DNA from: CAZFLM01 sp964519955 | GTDB taxonomy: Bacteria; Armatimonadota; Chthonomonadetes; Chthonomonadales; CAJBBX01 | DNA: 64,000 bases | Direction: 5' to 3' | Assembly: GCA_964519955.1 (NCBI GenBank) | Contig: CAZFLM010000024.1 | Location: 16,782-80,781, forward strand | Shown: positions 16,284 through 24,957 of the stretch, piece after piece | Layout: every line of letters begins with the position of its first letter | Position numbering within the stretch: position 1 is the first letter of the stretch | Notes under the pieces: generated by a model | Databases searched by the model: none | Told to the model about the DNA's origin: nothing | The model's input: the letters and a program-made list of their open reading frames with translations, nothing else | Program-made: the position numbers and the translations under genes

Positions 16284-16541
16284 CTAGTGGCCCACGTAGT
16301 GTGCGGCCAGGTCGGCGTCGATGGCCTCGTTGGCAGGGCTGCCTCCGTTCAGGCCATCCACGATGGTTGCCTCGAGCATAGCGCCGGCGGCCGCGAGGTC
16401 GGCCGGCGTTGGAAAGACACGGGTGCCGGCGGCGTGCGACGCGAGCAGCAACCGGTGGGCCGCCTCGCTCACCTCCCGTAGTTCCTCTGGGTCAAGATCG
16501 CGCAGGTCTTGCATGACCCTGCCGAAAGCGCCCACCGCCAT
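16284..16541 (-). CDS. Putative antitoxin of the PIN-toxin pair
   Basis: 85 residues. ATG 16541 has GGAGG 9 bases upstream; a GTG eight codons earlier is less likely. It is largely helical and acidic (DLDPEELREVSEAAHRLLL, ATIVDGLNGGSPANEAIDAD). It does not show an obvious AbrB or RHH DNA-binding motif. The call rests on its position: directly upstream of the toxin, 6-base gap, shared promoter. It could also be an addiction partner of a type not usually paired with VapC. Confidence 0.6.
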   Translation of the reverse strand: MAVGAFGRVMQDLRDLDPEELREVSEAAHRLLLASHAAGTRVFPTPADLAAAGAMLEATIVDGLNGGSPANEAIDADLAAHYVGH

Positions 16542-16585
16542 GCCGGTCTCCCTCCACCGCGCCACCGCGCTCGCGAGATATTGCG

Positions 16586-16614
16586 ATTGTACCGCTGGCT
16601 GAGTGACCCGTCAA
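16586..16614 (-). promoter_or_regulatory. Promoter of the toxin-antitoxin operon
   Basis: On the minus strand, TTGACG (16609-16614), a 17-nt spacer and TACAAT (16586-16591), about 45 bases upstream of the antitoxin start. Confidence 0.75.
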
Positions 16615-16678
16615 GACCCGGGCTGAACGCTGCGACGCGTGCGCCTGCCGGGCCAGAGAGCGAGCCACATGACACTCC

Positions 16679-19525
16679 CTACCTCTCCCCGTCGAAGCCC
16701 AGCGCCCGCATCTTGGCGCGGGTCTTCTGGGCGGCGGCGATCGTGGCGCGCATCGTGGGGGTGTCGGGGCCGGTGTAGTACAGGGCGGTGACGGCGCCGC
16801 GCAGGGCGAGCGGGATCTGGCCGCCGGTCGGGCGCACGCGGTCGAGGCGGTCGGCCCAGAAGTCGTAGACCAGCCACTGGCCTGCCTGCGGAGCCGGGAG
16901 CAGGATGCGTCGGTCGACGCCGGGCGCCTCGTAACGCAGCGGGGCAATGCCTGGCTCGTAGCGGAAGGTCCACGCCGCCATGGTCGGGGCGTCCCAGGCG
17001 AGCACGCACCGGCCGCCGGATACGCCGAAGACCTGCACGGGCGTGTCGCGATCGGCGGAGCACGTGGGCTTCAGGCCGAGCCTCGCCGCCAGCATGCCGA
17101 CGACGCGCTCGTCGAGCTTGCGCACCGCGTCGGTCGCGGACGGGGCGTAGTTGAGGTAGACCACGTCGCTCTGGCCGACCTTCGCGAGCGTGATCAGCGG
17201 GCCGGCGTCCGTCGTGACGAGCGCCTTGCCCTGCCGGGTGCGCGTGAGCGCCGCCCCCAGCTCGACGACCTCGCCATGCGGGGCCGCCTTGGACCAGCCG
17301 TCTGCGCCCCCAGTCACCGTGCAGCGCGTGGCTTGCGTGGCCGATACCGCGCCGAGGCCGAGCTGCGCGCCACCCTTCGCCGAACCGAGCGCCGCCGACC
17401 GATCGAGCCCCCAGAACTCGCGGGCGTCGCGCGTCGGCACGAAGCTGTGCGTGATGAGCAGCCGGCCCGGCTTCGCGAGGAGCCACTTGCGCAGGAGAGC
17501 GAGGTCGCCGGTGCGCGGGGACATGGGGCAGTAGGCGATGACCTTGTACCGGTCGACGACGCGCTCCAGGTCCAGCGAGTCGCGCAGATCGAATGCCAGG
17601 TGGCTGCGCGAGAGGGCCGGCGCGAGCGAGTAGGGCTGGTCGAGACCGAAGAAGATGCTGCCGGTGGCGCGGGCCGGCGGGCGCTCCGAGACGCAGAGGA
17701 TGGGCGACGCGGGGCGCACGGGCTTCTCGGCGCGCGCCTGGCGGAAGGCGAGTGCTTTGGCGACGGCGTCGCGGAACCGGTTGAACTGGTAGGCGTTCCG
17801 CTTGGCGTCGCTCATCTGCTCGAAGACGGCCTCGTCGATGAAGTCGTTGTCGAGGTCGTCCACCTTCCCCGCCGCGGCGATGGCGTAGATGCCGTTGTAG
17901 GCCACCTGCCAGTCGAGGTAGGGTGCCGAATGGCCGCCGGCGCCGGTCTCGTGGATGATGGAGAGGCGGTGCCCGGCGCGGTCGGCCTGCTCGCGGAGGT
18001 AGGGCAGGGAGGCGTAGCCGGCCTCCGCGGCCCAGCCGATGCAGCCGAACCACTCGGGGAACAGGTTGCCCACGCCCCCCGAGCGCAGCATGAACACGTA
18101 GTCGCTGGAGCCGTAGCTGTCCTCGGGGTTCGGCACCACCCAGAGCGGGTTGCCGCCGCGCGAGCGGTAGTAGCGGCCCGTGCGGTCCGGGAACTTGAGC
18201 CACTCGTAGGAGCGCAGGGCGAGGAAGAGCTGGCGTCGGGCGGCGACGTTGGGCCCGGTCTCGTCGGGCTTGGGCGGGCCGTAGTCGCTCCACGAGGCGA
18301 GGCCGGCGTCGCGCGGGGCGGGCGCGAAGCCATGGTAGGCGCGGAAGTAGTCCGCGAAGTGGATCGCGTGCTCCTTGCCCGCGTCGCGGATGACGAGGCC
18401 CTCATCCTGGCCGAGCAGGTCCTTGCGGAACGCGGCCTGCATCGTCTCCGAGAAGCCCCACTGCGTCTCCATCCACGGGAATGTGTAGTCCACCACCATC
18501 CACGTCGAGATGCCGGCGGCGAGCAGGGCGTCGATGCGCTGCTTCTCGGCCTCGAAGACCGCGGGGTGCGCCGCCGCATACGTGTGCTGATAGTCCCAGC
18601 CGAACAGGTTGCCGGGCGTCTTGTTGAGCGAGTGGCCCGCCGCGTTCTCGTCCCAAGCCTGGCGGCGCGTCCAGTACCGAGTGTAGCCCGCTCCGGCTGC
18701 GCAGTAGTAGACCGTCGGGATGCCTTGGCGCTGCAGGTCGGTGACGTTGTCGAGCAGCCCGGGCGTGTACCCGGAGACGGGTGTGCCGACGCGGCCGAGC
18801 AGGCGGTTCAGCTCGACGGGCGAGCGTCGCAGCGCCGCGTCGTCGAGGCGGGCCCCGTCGAACGGGAAGTAGAGGCCGCCCGGCGCCGGCAGGGGCTGCG
18901 GCTTGGCGTGCCAGCCGGGCGGCGCGTGGTAGCCGTCGTCCTCGGTGCTGAGGATGTCCAGCGACTTGCCGCCCGGTCCGGAGAGGCGCGGGTTGTCGAT
19001 GTAGAAGACCGCCTTGCCGTTGTTGGGCTCCAGCCCGAGCGCCGAGACGCGGTCCCACTCCTCGGGCTTGGCGGCGAGCTTCCAGAGGCGCATCGCCGAG
19101 CGCGGCACCTCGACGTGGGTCCACTGGCGCAGCGGAAGCTGGGCGAGGGGCTTGTCGAAGCAGACCCAGCGGTTGTCGGCGGGCTCGTAGACGAAGATGC
19201 CCAGGTTGGCCCCATCGACGCTCTCCACGTACAGGTCGCAGGAGAAGGTGTCGAAGCCCTTCGCCGTGGCGCCCAGCGGGAAGCCCATGCGGATCGCCCA
19301 GTAGGGCGGATCGGCCCCGTGCGTGCTCCAGTCGACGCGCAGCGAGAAGCCCAGCCGGTTGCCCGGCGCCTTCACGTCGCGGCTGGTGTCGAGCTTGCCG
19401 GTTGAGCCGAAGCCGCCGATGCCGTTCAGGACGCTCAACTCGTCGGGCGTATAGGCGCGCTGGGCGGTGGCCGGGGCGGCGACGGCGAGCACGGCGGCTA
19501 GCAGGACGGCTGGATGAAGGCGCAT
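16679..19525 (-). CDS. Very large secreted glycoside hydrolase-like protein
   Basis: 948 residues. ATG 19525 is preceded by AGAGGA. A signal peptide (HPAVLLAAVLAVAAPATAQ) is followed by a jelly-roll, carbohydrate-binding-like domain at about 30-190 (DTFSCDLYVESVDGANLGIF, WTHVEVPRSAMRLW, AVFYIDNPRLSG). A TIM-barrel-like domain spans about 230-600 (STWMVVDYTFPWMETQWGF, WFGCIGWAAEAGYASLPYL). A C-terminal Rossmann/GATase-like part (YKVIAYCPMSPRTGDLALL, GRLLITHSFVPT) and a beta-domain complete it. The layout resembles GH42-like proteins with a trimerisation domain, but I cannot assign a GH family or catalytic pair. Probably extracellular polysaccharide degradation. Confidence 0.65.
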   Translation of the reverse strand: MRLHPAVLLAAVLAVAAPATAQRAYTPDELSVLNGIGGFGSTGKLDTSRDVKAPGNRLGFSLRVDWSTHGADPPYWAIRMGFPLGATAKGFDTFSCDLYVESVDGANLGIFVYEPADNRWVCFDKPLAQLPLRQWTHVEVPRSAMRLWKLAAKPEEWDRVSALGLEPNNGKAVFYIDNPRLSGPGGKSLDILSTEDDGYHAPPGWHAKPQPLPAPGGLYFPFDGARLDDAALRRSPVELNRLLGRVGTPVSGYTPGLLDNVTDLQRQGIPTVYYCAAGAGYTRYWTRRQAWDENAAGHSLNKTPGNLFGWDYQHTYAAAHPAVFEAEKQRIDALLAAGISTWMVVDYTFPWMETQWGFSETMQAAFRKDLLGQDEGLVIRDAGKEHAIHFADYFRAYHGFAPAPRDAGLASWSDYGPPKPDETGPNVAARRQLFLALRSYEWLKFPDRTGRYYRSRGGNPLWVVPNPEDSYGSSDYVFMLRSGGVGNLFPEWFGCIGWAAEAGYASLPYLREQADRAGHRLSIIHETGAGGHSAPYLDWQVAYNGIYAIAAAGKVDDLDNDFIDEAVFEQMSDAKRNAYQFNRFRDAVAKALAFRQARAEKPVRPASPILCVSERPPARATGSIFFGLDQPYSLAPALSRSHLAFDLRDSLDLERVVDRYKVIAYCPMSPRTGDLALLRKWLLAKPGRLLITHSFVPTRDAREFWGLDRSAALGSAKGGAQLGLGAVSATQATRCTVTGGADGWSKAAPHGEVVELGAALTRTRQGKALVTTDAGPLITLAKVGQSDVVYLNYAPSATDAVRKLDERVVGMLAARLGLKPTCSADRDTPVQVFGVSGGRCVLAWDAPTMAAWTFRYEPGIAPLRYEAPGVDRRILLPAPQAGQWLVYDFWADRLDRVRPTGGQIPLALRGAVTALYYTGPDTPTMRATIAAAQKTRAKMRALGFDGER

Positions 19526-19590
19526 GGGTTCCTCTGGATGCGGCGTAGCTGGTTCGGGCATTGTACCGGACGCGCAGGGCCGCCCGTCGC

Positions 19591-19764
19591 CACCGGAACA
19601 GGCTGTGGTGGGCGCGGGTTCGTCTGGCGCGGCGCTCCGCTTGGCGGGCAGGGACGCCCGCCCCACCAAGACAGGCTGTGCGGGGCGGGTCGATTCCCGA
19701 ACGCCCCACCAGGACAGGCTGTGCGGGTCGGGCCGATGGCGGAACGCCCCACCGGGACAGGCTG
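19591..19764. repeat. Repeats of CACCRGGACAGGCTG, partly as a 43-bp tandem
   Basis: Copies of the 15-base unit lie at 19591, 19664, 19707 and 19750; the last three have an exact 43-bp period. GCGGGCAGGGACGCCCGCCC, the dispersed GGGCGTCCCTGCCC unit, is interleaved near 19645. The rest of the 326-base gap between the two genes (19526-19851) shows no gene. Confidence 0.75.
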
Positions 19765-19851
19765 GTGATCGGGCGGAGCGCGGCACGACTGCGCCGACCC
19801 CGTGGGGCGCGACCTCCGCGTCGCGCCGGGGTTGACGCGCCCTGGCCGTCC

Positions 19852-20607
19852 CTACCGCGTCGGCGAGTAGTCGGTGGGCTCCAGGTAGGTCGACTTCGGC
19901 GGCGCGGCGGTGAGTGCCCCGTTCGCCTCGGACGCGGCTTTGGCCTTCACCCACGCCGGGTCCTCGCGGAACGCCTTCCACGCCTTGTCAGCCGCCGCCT
20001 GGTCCTTGTGCGCCAGGATGTACACCAGCGTGCTGCCGGCGCCCTGCGCGCCCTCGGCCGGCATCCAGAAGCCGAACAGGCCCATGCGGTGCTTCCTGAA
20101 GAGCGCCAGCGTGTGCTCCTTGAAGCGGGCTTGCAGCGCGTCGAGGCGCCCTTCGGCGGCCGTGTAGACGCGCAGCTCGAACAGGCGGGGCTTGGCGGCC
20201 TTGCTGGGACGCGTGGCGGGCACGTAGTCCGCGGGCGACAGGAAGAGGGACTCGATGTGGTCGACAAGCTTGCCGTCCTTCTCGCTCTCCTTGGCCGCGG
20301 TCTGCCACTCGGGATCGGCGCCGAACTCGGCGAACGCCTTGTCGCGGGCTTCGCGACTGGGGAAGGCGAGCAGGTAGACGAGCTTGTTGTCCGTGTTGTC
20401 GACCGGCACCCAGTAGCCGATGTTGGTCATGCCGTGCTTGGCGAAGAGCTTCACAGTGTGGTTGCGGAACCGGGCGTTCAGCGCGTCGAGCTTTCCGGGC
20501 ATGGCGTAGTAGGTGCGCATCTCGAAGAGACGGGTGTCGGCGGCGGGTTTTGGGGTTGGGCTGGCCTGCGCGAGGCAGGCGGCAAGCAGGAGCGTACCTT
20601 CGAACAT
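19852..20607 (-). CDS. Exported double-NIPSNAP protein
   Basis: 251 residues. ATG 20607 is preceded by GGAGGA. A short signal peptide (FEGTLLLAACLAQA) is followed by two NIPSNAP (dimeric alpha/beta-barrel) repeats. The first starts RLFEMRTYYAMPGKLDALNA (about 27) and the second RLFELRVYTAAEGRLDALQA (about 140), each with a Gly-Phe/Tyr-Trp strand (NIGYWVPVD, LFGFWMPAE). NIPSNAP domains are found in small-molecule-binding or scaffold proteins; exported tandem versions are common in Planctomycetota, Verrucomicrobiota and Armatimonadota and their role is unknown. Confidence 0.88.
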   Translation of the reverse strand: MFEGTLLLAACLAQASPTPKPAADTRLFEMRTYYAMPGKLDALNARFRNHTVKLFAKHGMTNIGYWVPVDNTDNKLVYLLAFPSREARDKAFAEFGADPEWQTAAKESEKDGKLVDHIESLFLSPADYVPATRPSKAAKPRLFELRVYTAAEGRLDALQARFKEHTLALFRKHRMGLFGFWMPAEGAQGAGSTLVYILAHKDQAAADKAWKAFREDPAWVKAKAASEANGALTAAPPKSTYLEPTDYSPTR

Positions 20608-20678
20608 GGCGTCCTCCGGGTGGTGGGTTCGGGTCGATTGCCCAGGATACCGCAGAACGGGCACGACCGGGCGATGTC

Positions 20679-20700
20679 GGATGGGCAGCGACGCCCATCC
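20679..20700 (-). terminator. Hairpin GGATGGGC/GCCCATCC
   Basis: A perfect 8-bp stem with a 6-nt loop, about 55 bases beyond the stop of the zinc-ribbon/TPR gene. It is also a member of the dispersed GATGGGC...GCCCATC family, so it may be a repeat that doubles as terminator. Confidence 0.45.
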
Positions 20701-20753
20701 CACGCGGTACCCCTGGAGGACGTCACAGTGCCCGCATGGCGTGCTGCCGATCG

Positions 20754-21818
20754 CTAAGGTCGGATCTCAGGCGCCCACCAGACGGAGCCGAAGTCGGTGG
20801 CCTCGGCGGCGCCGTCGGCTGGGCGGTCGAGCGTGGCTTGGAAGGCGGTGTCCAGGTGGCCTCCGCGGCCCGGCGTGCGGACCCGAACCGCGACGCGGCT
20901 GAGGCCTGCGTCGGCGGCGAGCACGGCATCGGCGGCCTTGCGGGCCTCGGAGTGGATGATGCCGCGCAGCGTCTCCGCCGAGTCGACCTGGGTCGGCGTC
21001 GTGTTCAGGATCACCAGCGCGCTCGCACCGTCGCGTTGGATGGCGCAGGCTTCGAGCGTGGAGCACGTCAGAGCGGCGCGAGAGCCGATGGCGCGGTCCA
21101 GGGCCACCTCGCGCTCGCTGAGCGGCGCAGCCTCGTCGTTGTCGTCGCGCTGCCGCGGCGGGCGAACGCTGCTCACTCCGGGCCCTTCGGCCGGCGGCAG
21201 AGGCACGTTCAGTGGCTGGACCGAGTTGCTCGGGCTCGTGGGAACGGCCGGGGGCCGCGCCGCGGGTTTGTCGCCGCTCTTCGGCGCGGGCTTCGACATG
21301 GCCACCACGAGCACCACGACGAGGGCCACAAAAACGACCGACGCCCCGACCAGCGCACGGAGCCAGTTGTTCGGGGAGAGCCCCATCAGGGCCTGCGTAC
21401 CGACCGAATCGACGGTGCTGGCGATCCTCGGGCGCGGGGCGCGGGCCTCGACGCGCGCGATCTCGGCCTTGACGTGGTCCAGCTTGGCGCGGTCGGCCGT
21501 GCTGCCGGCGTCGAGGTCCAGCGCCATCTGATACCACTGGGCGGCGTCGTCGTAGCGCCCCTGGTCGCGGTAGATGTCGCCGAGCAGCGAGTGCGCGTGG
21601 AGGTTGTTGGGGTCGGCGCGCATCACCTCGACGCAGGAGCGCTCAGCCTCGGACCACTTGCCGCGCATGCGCCAGAGGTTGGCCGTCGCCAGCAGCTTCT
21701 CGGACGCCTTGGCTCGCTCGGCTGCCTCGCGCGTCGTCTGAACGTGTGCGTCGGCTCCGCACTCGGTGCAGTACTCGCTGTCGTCTGCCAGTTCGGCGTT
21801 GCACTGTGGGCAATACAT
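20754..21818 (-). CDS. Zinc-ribbon/TPR single-pass membrane protein
   Basis: 354 residues from ATG 21818. An N-terminal zinc ribbon (YCPQC...YCTEC, residues 2-20) is followed by TPR-like helices (about 35-115: WRMRGKWSEAERSCVEVMRA, LLGDIYRDQGRYDDAAQWY). A transmembrane helix lies at about 150-175 (ALVGASVVFVALVVVLVVAM) and a Pro-rich linker after it. The C-terminal ~100-residue alpha/beta domain ends with VRVRTPGRGGHLDTAFQATL, presumably outside the membrane. The family is unrecognised; this architecture suggests a cytoplasmic sensing/assembly platform. It is the last gene of the kinase-dut group. Confidence 0.7.
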   Translation of the reverse strand: MYCPQCNAELADDSEYCTECGADAHVQTTREAAERAKASEKLLATANLWRMRGKWSEAERSCVEVMRADPNNLHAHSLLGDIYRDQGRYDDAAQWYQMALDLDAGSTADRAKLDHVKAEIARVEARAPRPRIASTVDSVGTQALMGLSPNNWLRALVGASVVFVALVVVLVVAMSKPAPKSGDKPAARPPAVPTSPSNSVQPLNVPLPPAEGPGVSSVRPPRQRDDNDEAAPLSEREVALDRAIGSRAALTCSTLEACAIQRDGASALVILNTTPTQVDSAETLRGIIHSEARKAADAVLAADAGLSRVAVRVRTPGRGGHLDTAFQATLDRPADGAAEATDFGSVWWAPEIRP

Positions 21819-21931
21819 GGCGGTCTCGGAATCTGGAGTGTGGGCCGGCGGCCGGGAAACAGAGGCGGATCGAGAGGTCGGTCCTGGTTCCCGGGGTGCC
21901 AGGCCTGGTCGTGCTTCCTATTGCTAAGGAC

Positions 21932-22375
21932 CTACTTCGGCTTGCCGTTTGTTCCCGTGCTGCCGAATCCGCCGCTCCCTCTGAGCGTGTCGTCGAGTTC
22001 CGCCACCACGTCGATGGCGGCGTGGGCGACAGGGGCGATGACGAGTTGGGCGATCCGGTCGCCGCGCTCGATGGTCTGGGGCTCGTCGGACCAGTTGATG
22101 AGGATGACGCAGATCTCGCCGCGGTAGTCGCTGTCGATGGTGCCGGGCGCGTTCGGCACGCCGAGGCCGCGCTTGAGCGCGAGGCCGCTGCGGGGGCGCA
22201 CCTGGCCCTCGTAGCCGGCGGGGATCGCGACGCAGAGGCCGGTAGGGATGAGGCCGCGGCGCCCGGGCTGCAGCGTGACGGGCGCGTCGACGGCCGCAAT
22301 GAGATCGAGGCCTGCCGCTCGATCCGTCGCATAGGCGGGGAGCGGCAGGCCTTCGGCATGCGGCAGGCGTCTCAC
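21932..22375 (-). CDS. dut: dUTP diphosphatase
   Basis: 147 residues, the usual length of trimeric dUTPases, from GTG 22375. All five motifs are visible: ATDRAAGLDL (1), RSGLALK (2), GTIDSDYRGEI with the catalytic Asp and the uracil-binding strand (3), RGDRIAQLVI (4), and the C-terminal GSGGFGSTG (5) that closes over the substrate. It hydrolyses dUTP to dUMP and pyrophosphate, keeping uracil out of DNA. It begins 35 bases after the histidine kinase stop and is probably co-transcribed. GTG has no strong ribosome site, consistent with translational coupling. Confidence 0.95.
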   Translation of the reverse strand: MRRLPHAEGLPLPAYATDRAAGLDLIAAVDAPVTLQPGRRGLIPTGLCVAIPAGYEGQVRPRSGLALKRGLGVPNAPGTIDSDYRGEICVILINWSDEPQTIERGDRIAQLVIAPVAHAAIDVVAELDDTLRGSGGFGSTGTNGKPK

Positions 22376-22410
22376 CTGGAGGCGGACGCTATGTGCGGGA
22401 GCCGGGGCGT

Positions 22411-24198
22411 CTACTTCTGGGGCTCCTGGTCGGCGACTTCCGGCGGGGCGTTCGGGATGCGGAACCAGAACGTGGTGCCGTGGCCAAGCTCGGTCTCCAC
22501 CCAGATGTTGCCATGGTGCGCTTCCACCAGGTTCTTGACCAGGAAGAGGCCGATGCCCGTGCCCTTGACGCTGGCGGTCTTCGGGTTGTGGATGCGGCGG
22601 TAGGGCTTGAAGAGCTTGGCCTTCGCCGACTCCGGCATACCCGTGCCCTGGTCCGAGACGCCCATCAGGACGGTCTTGCTGTCGGGCTCGTCGCGGATGA
22701 TGATGCGGATCTCGCCGCCCTCGGGCGAGTACTTGATGGCGTTGCTGACCAGGTTCTGCAGGATCTGCTCGACCTGATCGCGGCCAACCGTGGCGGTTAC
22801 CTGCGGCGCGCACGCGTCGAGCATGAGCGTGTGGCGCGACGTGTTGGTCATGCCGCGCTGGACCTCGAAGACGGACTCGGCCAACTCGCAGAGGTCGACT
22901 TCCTCCCAGAAGAGCTGGAGGGCGATGCCGCGCTCGATTCGGGTGACATTGAGCAGGTCGTTGATCAGCCGGTTCAGCCGGTCGACGTTCTGCTCGATGA
23001 TGTTGTAGTACTCCTTGCGCTCCTCGAAGCTGAAGGAGTCCTCCTCATCGGCGTTGAGCATCGAGATGAAGCCCTTGATCGGCGTCATCGGGGTGCGCAG
23101 CTCGTGCGCGGCGATGGCGACGAACTCCGTCTTCATCCGCTCGAGGTTGCGGATCTCGGTGATATCGTTGAGGATGATGGCGGTGCCGATCAGATGGTTG
23201 TCCTCGCCGCGGACCTGGGCGGCGTGCATCTGGAAGACGCGCTCCTCCTCGGTGTCCGGGTCGGCGACGCTGATCTCCTCCGCGGCCTTGGATTCGTCTT
23301 CGCCATTCTCGCCCTGGTTGTTGGCGAGCATGCGCCCGAGGACCTCGACGGCCTTCTCGTGCTCGATGGCCTCGGTGTACTGCTTGCCGATCGGGTCCTG
23401 GACAACGCAGAAGATCTGGCGCGCACGGGCGTTCATCTGCATGAGCTTGCCGGTGTCCGAGACGAGCAGCAGGCCGGCGTACAGGCTCTCGATGGTGTGG
23501 ACGAGCTTCTCGCGCTCCTCGACCAACTCCTGGAACATCTGGGCGTTGGCGATGACCGCGGCGGCGTTGCGGGCGAGGCGCTCCAGGAGGCGGACGTCCT
23601 CCTCCATGAACTCGCCGCCATAGCGCTTGTTGAAGACGCTGATGACGCCGATGGGCACGCGATCGAGGACGCGGTTCTCTTCGTCGCGCTTCTCCAGCAC
23701 GAGCGGAACGATGACGCCGTTGCGCAGGTGGAGGAGGGCGACGTTCTCCTTGACGGTGCGGGGGTCGTTCACCGCGTCGTACACGATGGACGGCTTGCTG
23801 GTGCGGAAGACCTCGCCGGACACGCCCTGGTTGATGCGTACCCGGAAGTGGCGGAGGTCGACGTCGCCAACGCCGTAGGCGGGCGGGCGGGCGACCAGCT
23901 CGCCGGTCTCCTTGTCCACGATCATAATCAGGCACTTCTCGGCCTGCAGGATCATGGCGACGCGCTGGACCAGGCGCTTGAGCGTGTCCTCGAACTCGGT
24001 GACAACCGGGGCCTCGGCAACCTCGGACGCCCGGATGCCGCGCTGGAGGCGGGCGATCTCCTCGTTCTTGCCGGCGAGTTCGGCCGTACGGGTAGCGACG
24101 GTCTGTTCGGTCTGGTTCAGTCGATCTTTGAGAGCCGCGATTTCACGCAGGAGTTCGTCGAGCTTTCCGGCGTCTGCGTCGGGACCGTGGAGAGTCAT
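22411..24198 (-). CDS. Sensor histidine kinase with GAF and PAS domains
   Basis: 595 residues from ATG 24198, no membrane segments, so cytosolic. An N-terminal coiled coil (about 10-60) is followed by a GAF domain (about 70-215: MIVDKETGELVAR, GVISVFNKRYGGEF) and a PAS domain (about 225-350: AGLLLVSDTGKLMQMN). A HisKA domain has the phosphoacceptor in AIAAHELRTPMTP (His about 365). The HATPase domain has N (LVSNAIKYSPEGG), G1 (VSDQGTGMP) and G2 (KGTGIGLFLVK) boxes. It is a complete, plausibly active kinase. No response regulator is adjacent; dut follows. Confidence 0.95.
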   Translation of the reverse strand: MTLHGPDADAGKLDELLREIAALKDRLNQTEQTVATRTAELAGKNEEIARLQRGIRASEVAEAPVVTEFEDTLKRLVQRVAMILQAEKCLIMIVDKETGELVARPPAYGVGDVDLRHFRVRINQGVSGEVFRTSKPSIVYDAVNDPRTVKENVALLHLRNGVIVPLVLEKRDEENRVLDRVPIGVISVFNKRYGGEFMEEDVRLLERLARNAAAVIANAQMFQELVEEREKLVHTIESLYAGLLLVSDTGKLMQMNARARQIFCVVQDPIGKQYTEAIEHEKAVEVLGRMLANNQGENGEDESKAAEEISVADPDTEEERVFQMHAAQVRGEDNHLIGTAIILNDITEIRNLERMKTEFVAIAAHELRTPMTPIKGFISMLNADEEDSFSFEERKEYYNIIEQNVDRLNRLINDLLNVTRIERGIALQLFWEEVDLCELAESVFEVQRGMTNTSRHTLMLDACAPQVTATVGRDQVEQILQNLVSNAIKYSPEGGEIRIIIRDEPDSKTVLMGVSDQGTGMPESAKAKLFKPYRRIHNPKTASVKGTGIGLFLVKNLVEAHHGNIWVETELGHGTTFWFRIPNAPPEVADQEPQK

Positions 24199-24244
24199 GC
24201 GTGGGGTGTCTCCGCTGGAAGTGCGCTAATGAGGGTCTGTTTGG

Positions 24245-24274
24245 ATTATAGCCTGCCACGCGAGAGGAAGTCAA
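24245..24274 (-). promoter_or_regulatory. Promoter of the GAF/PAS kinase gene
   Basis: On the minus strand, TTGACT (24269-24274), an 18-nt spacer and TATAAT (24245-24250), with a leader of about 40 nt. Confidence 0.75.
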
Positions 24275-24310
24275 CCTGCCCCAGGCGCGCGCAAAGGCCC
24301 GGAAGGATGC

Positions 24311-24339
24311 TTGCATTCCGATCCGTTCCGTGCTATCAT
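24311..24339 (+). promoter_or_regulatory. Promoter of the small TPR gene
   Basis: TTGCAT (24311-24316), a 17-nt spacer and TATCAT (24334-24339). It is divergent from the kinase promoter, with 36 bases between the two -35 boxes. Confidence 0.65.
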
Positions 24340-24415
24340 TCAGACTGGTTACCCAGTCGTTTTGTTTCCGGACGGGTCGGCGGATTTCCGATCACCCCGA
24401 GGAGCCACATCGGCC

Positions 24416-24769
24416 ATGGGCACGGTAGTGAAGACCAATCTCGACCGGGCGATCGCGTTCAAGGTTGCTGGAAACTACCCTGAGGCAGTCGCTGAGCTGC
24501 GCGCCATCCTGGCGGAGACGCCGGACTACGGCGAGGCCCATCACCAGTTAGGCCTGGTGTTCGGGTTCACCGGCGAGTTCGACGAGTCTTTGGCCGAGCT
24601 GCAGAGGGCCGCGGAACTCGACCCCGTCGGCATCACCGTCAACAACGACCTCGCGCTCACGTACGCCATGCTGGGCATGTACGACGAGGCGAAAGAGGGG
24701 TTCGAGAAGGTCCTGCGCCTCGACCCCGCGAACGAGGTCGCACTCAAGAACATCACGTTCTTCACGTAG
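24416..24769 (+). CDS. Small TPR protein
   Basis: 117 residues from ATG 24416, with GAGGAG 11 bases upstream. It consists almost entirely of three tetratricopeptide repeats (DRAIAFKVAGNYPEAVAELR, EAHHQLGLVFGFTGEFDES, LALTYAMLGMYDEAKEGFEK). It has no signal peptide, so it is probably a cytosolic protein-protein interaction adaptor. It is transcribed alone and divergently from the histidine kinase; the shared intergenic region could link their control. No specific partner can be named. Confidence 0.85.
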   Translation: MGTVVKTNLDRAIAFKVAGNYPEAVAELRAILAETPDYGEAHHQLGLVFGFTGEFDESLAELQRAAELDPVGITVNNDLALTYAMLGMYDEAKEGFEKVLRLDPANEVALKNITFFT

Positions 24770-24893
24770 ACGCGGAGTTCCGCGGAAGTGCGTGGAGGAC
24801 GTCGGCACTGACGGGGGCCCGCGAACGCCGCGCGGCCCCTGTTGTATGCCGGGTGTTCGCGAATCGGAGCGGCCTTTGCGACCGACAGACGCG

Positions 24894-24936
24894 CGGCCCG
24901 CGCCACCGGGGTCCTGACCGGCGGCGCGGGCCGTTT
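24894..24936 (+). terminator. Terminator hairpin between convergent genes
   Basis: An 11-bp perfect stem, CGGCCCGCGCC / GGCGCGGGCCG, followed by TTT, lying 125 bases after the TPR gene and 22 bases past the stop of the convergent beta-helix gene. It probably acts in both directions. A weaker GC hairpin precedes it near 24813-24838. Confidence 0.6.
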
Positions 24937-24957
24937 GGCGTGTGTCTGCGGTGCCTG

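Noticed and set aside
19591..19764. Possible CRISPR-like array with 43-bp spacing
   Set aside because: The segments between the 15-base units are themselves similar and one spacing is 73 bp; no cas genes nearby.
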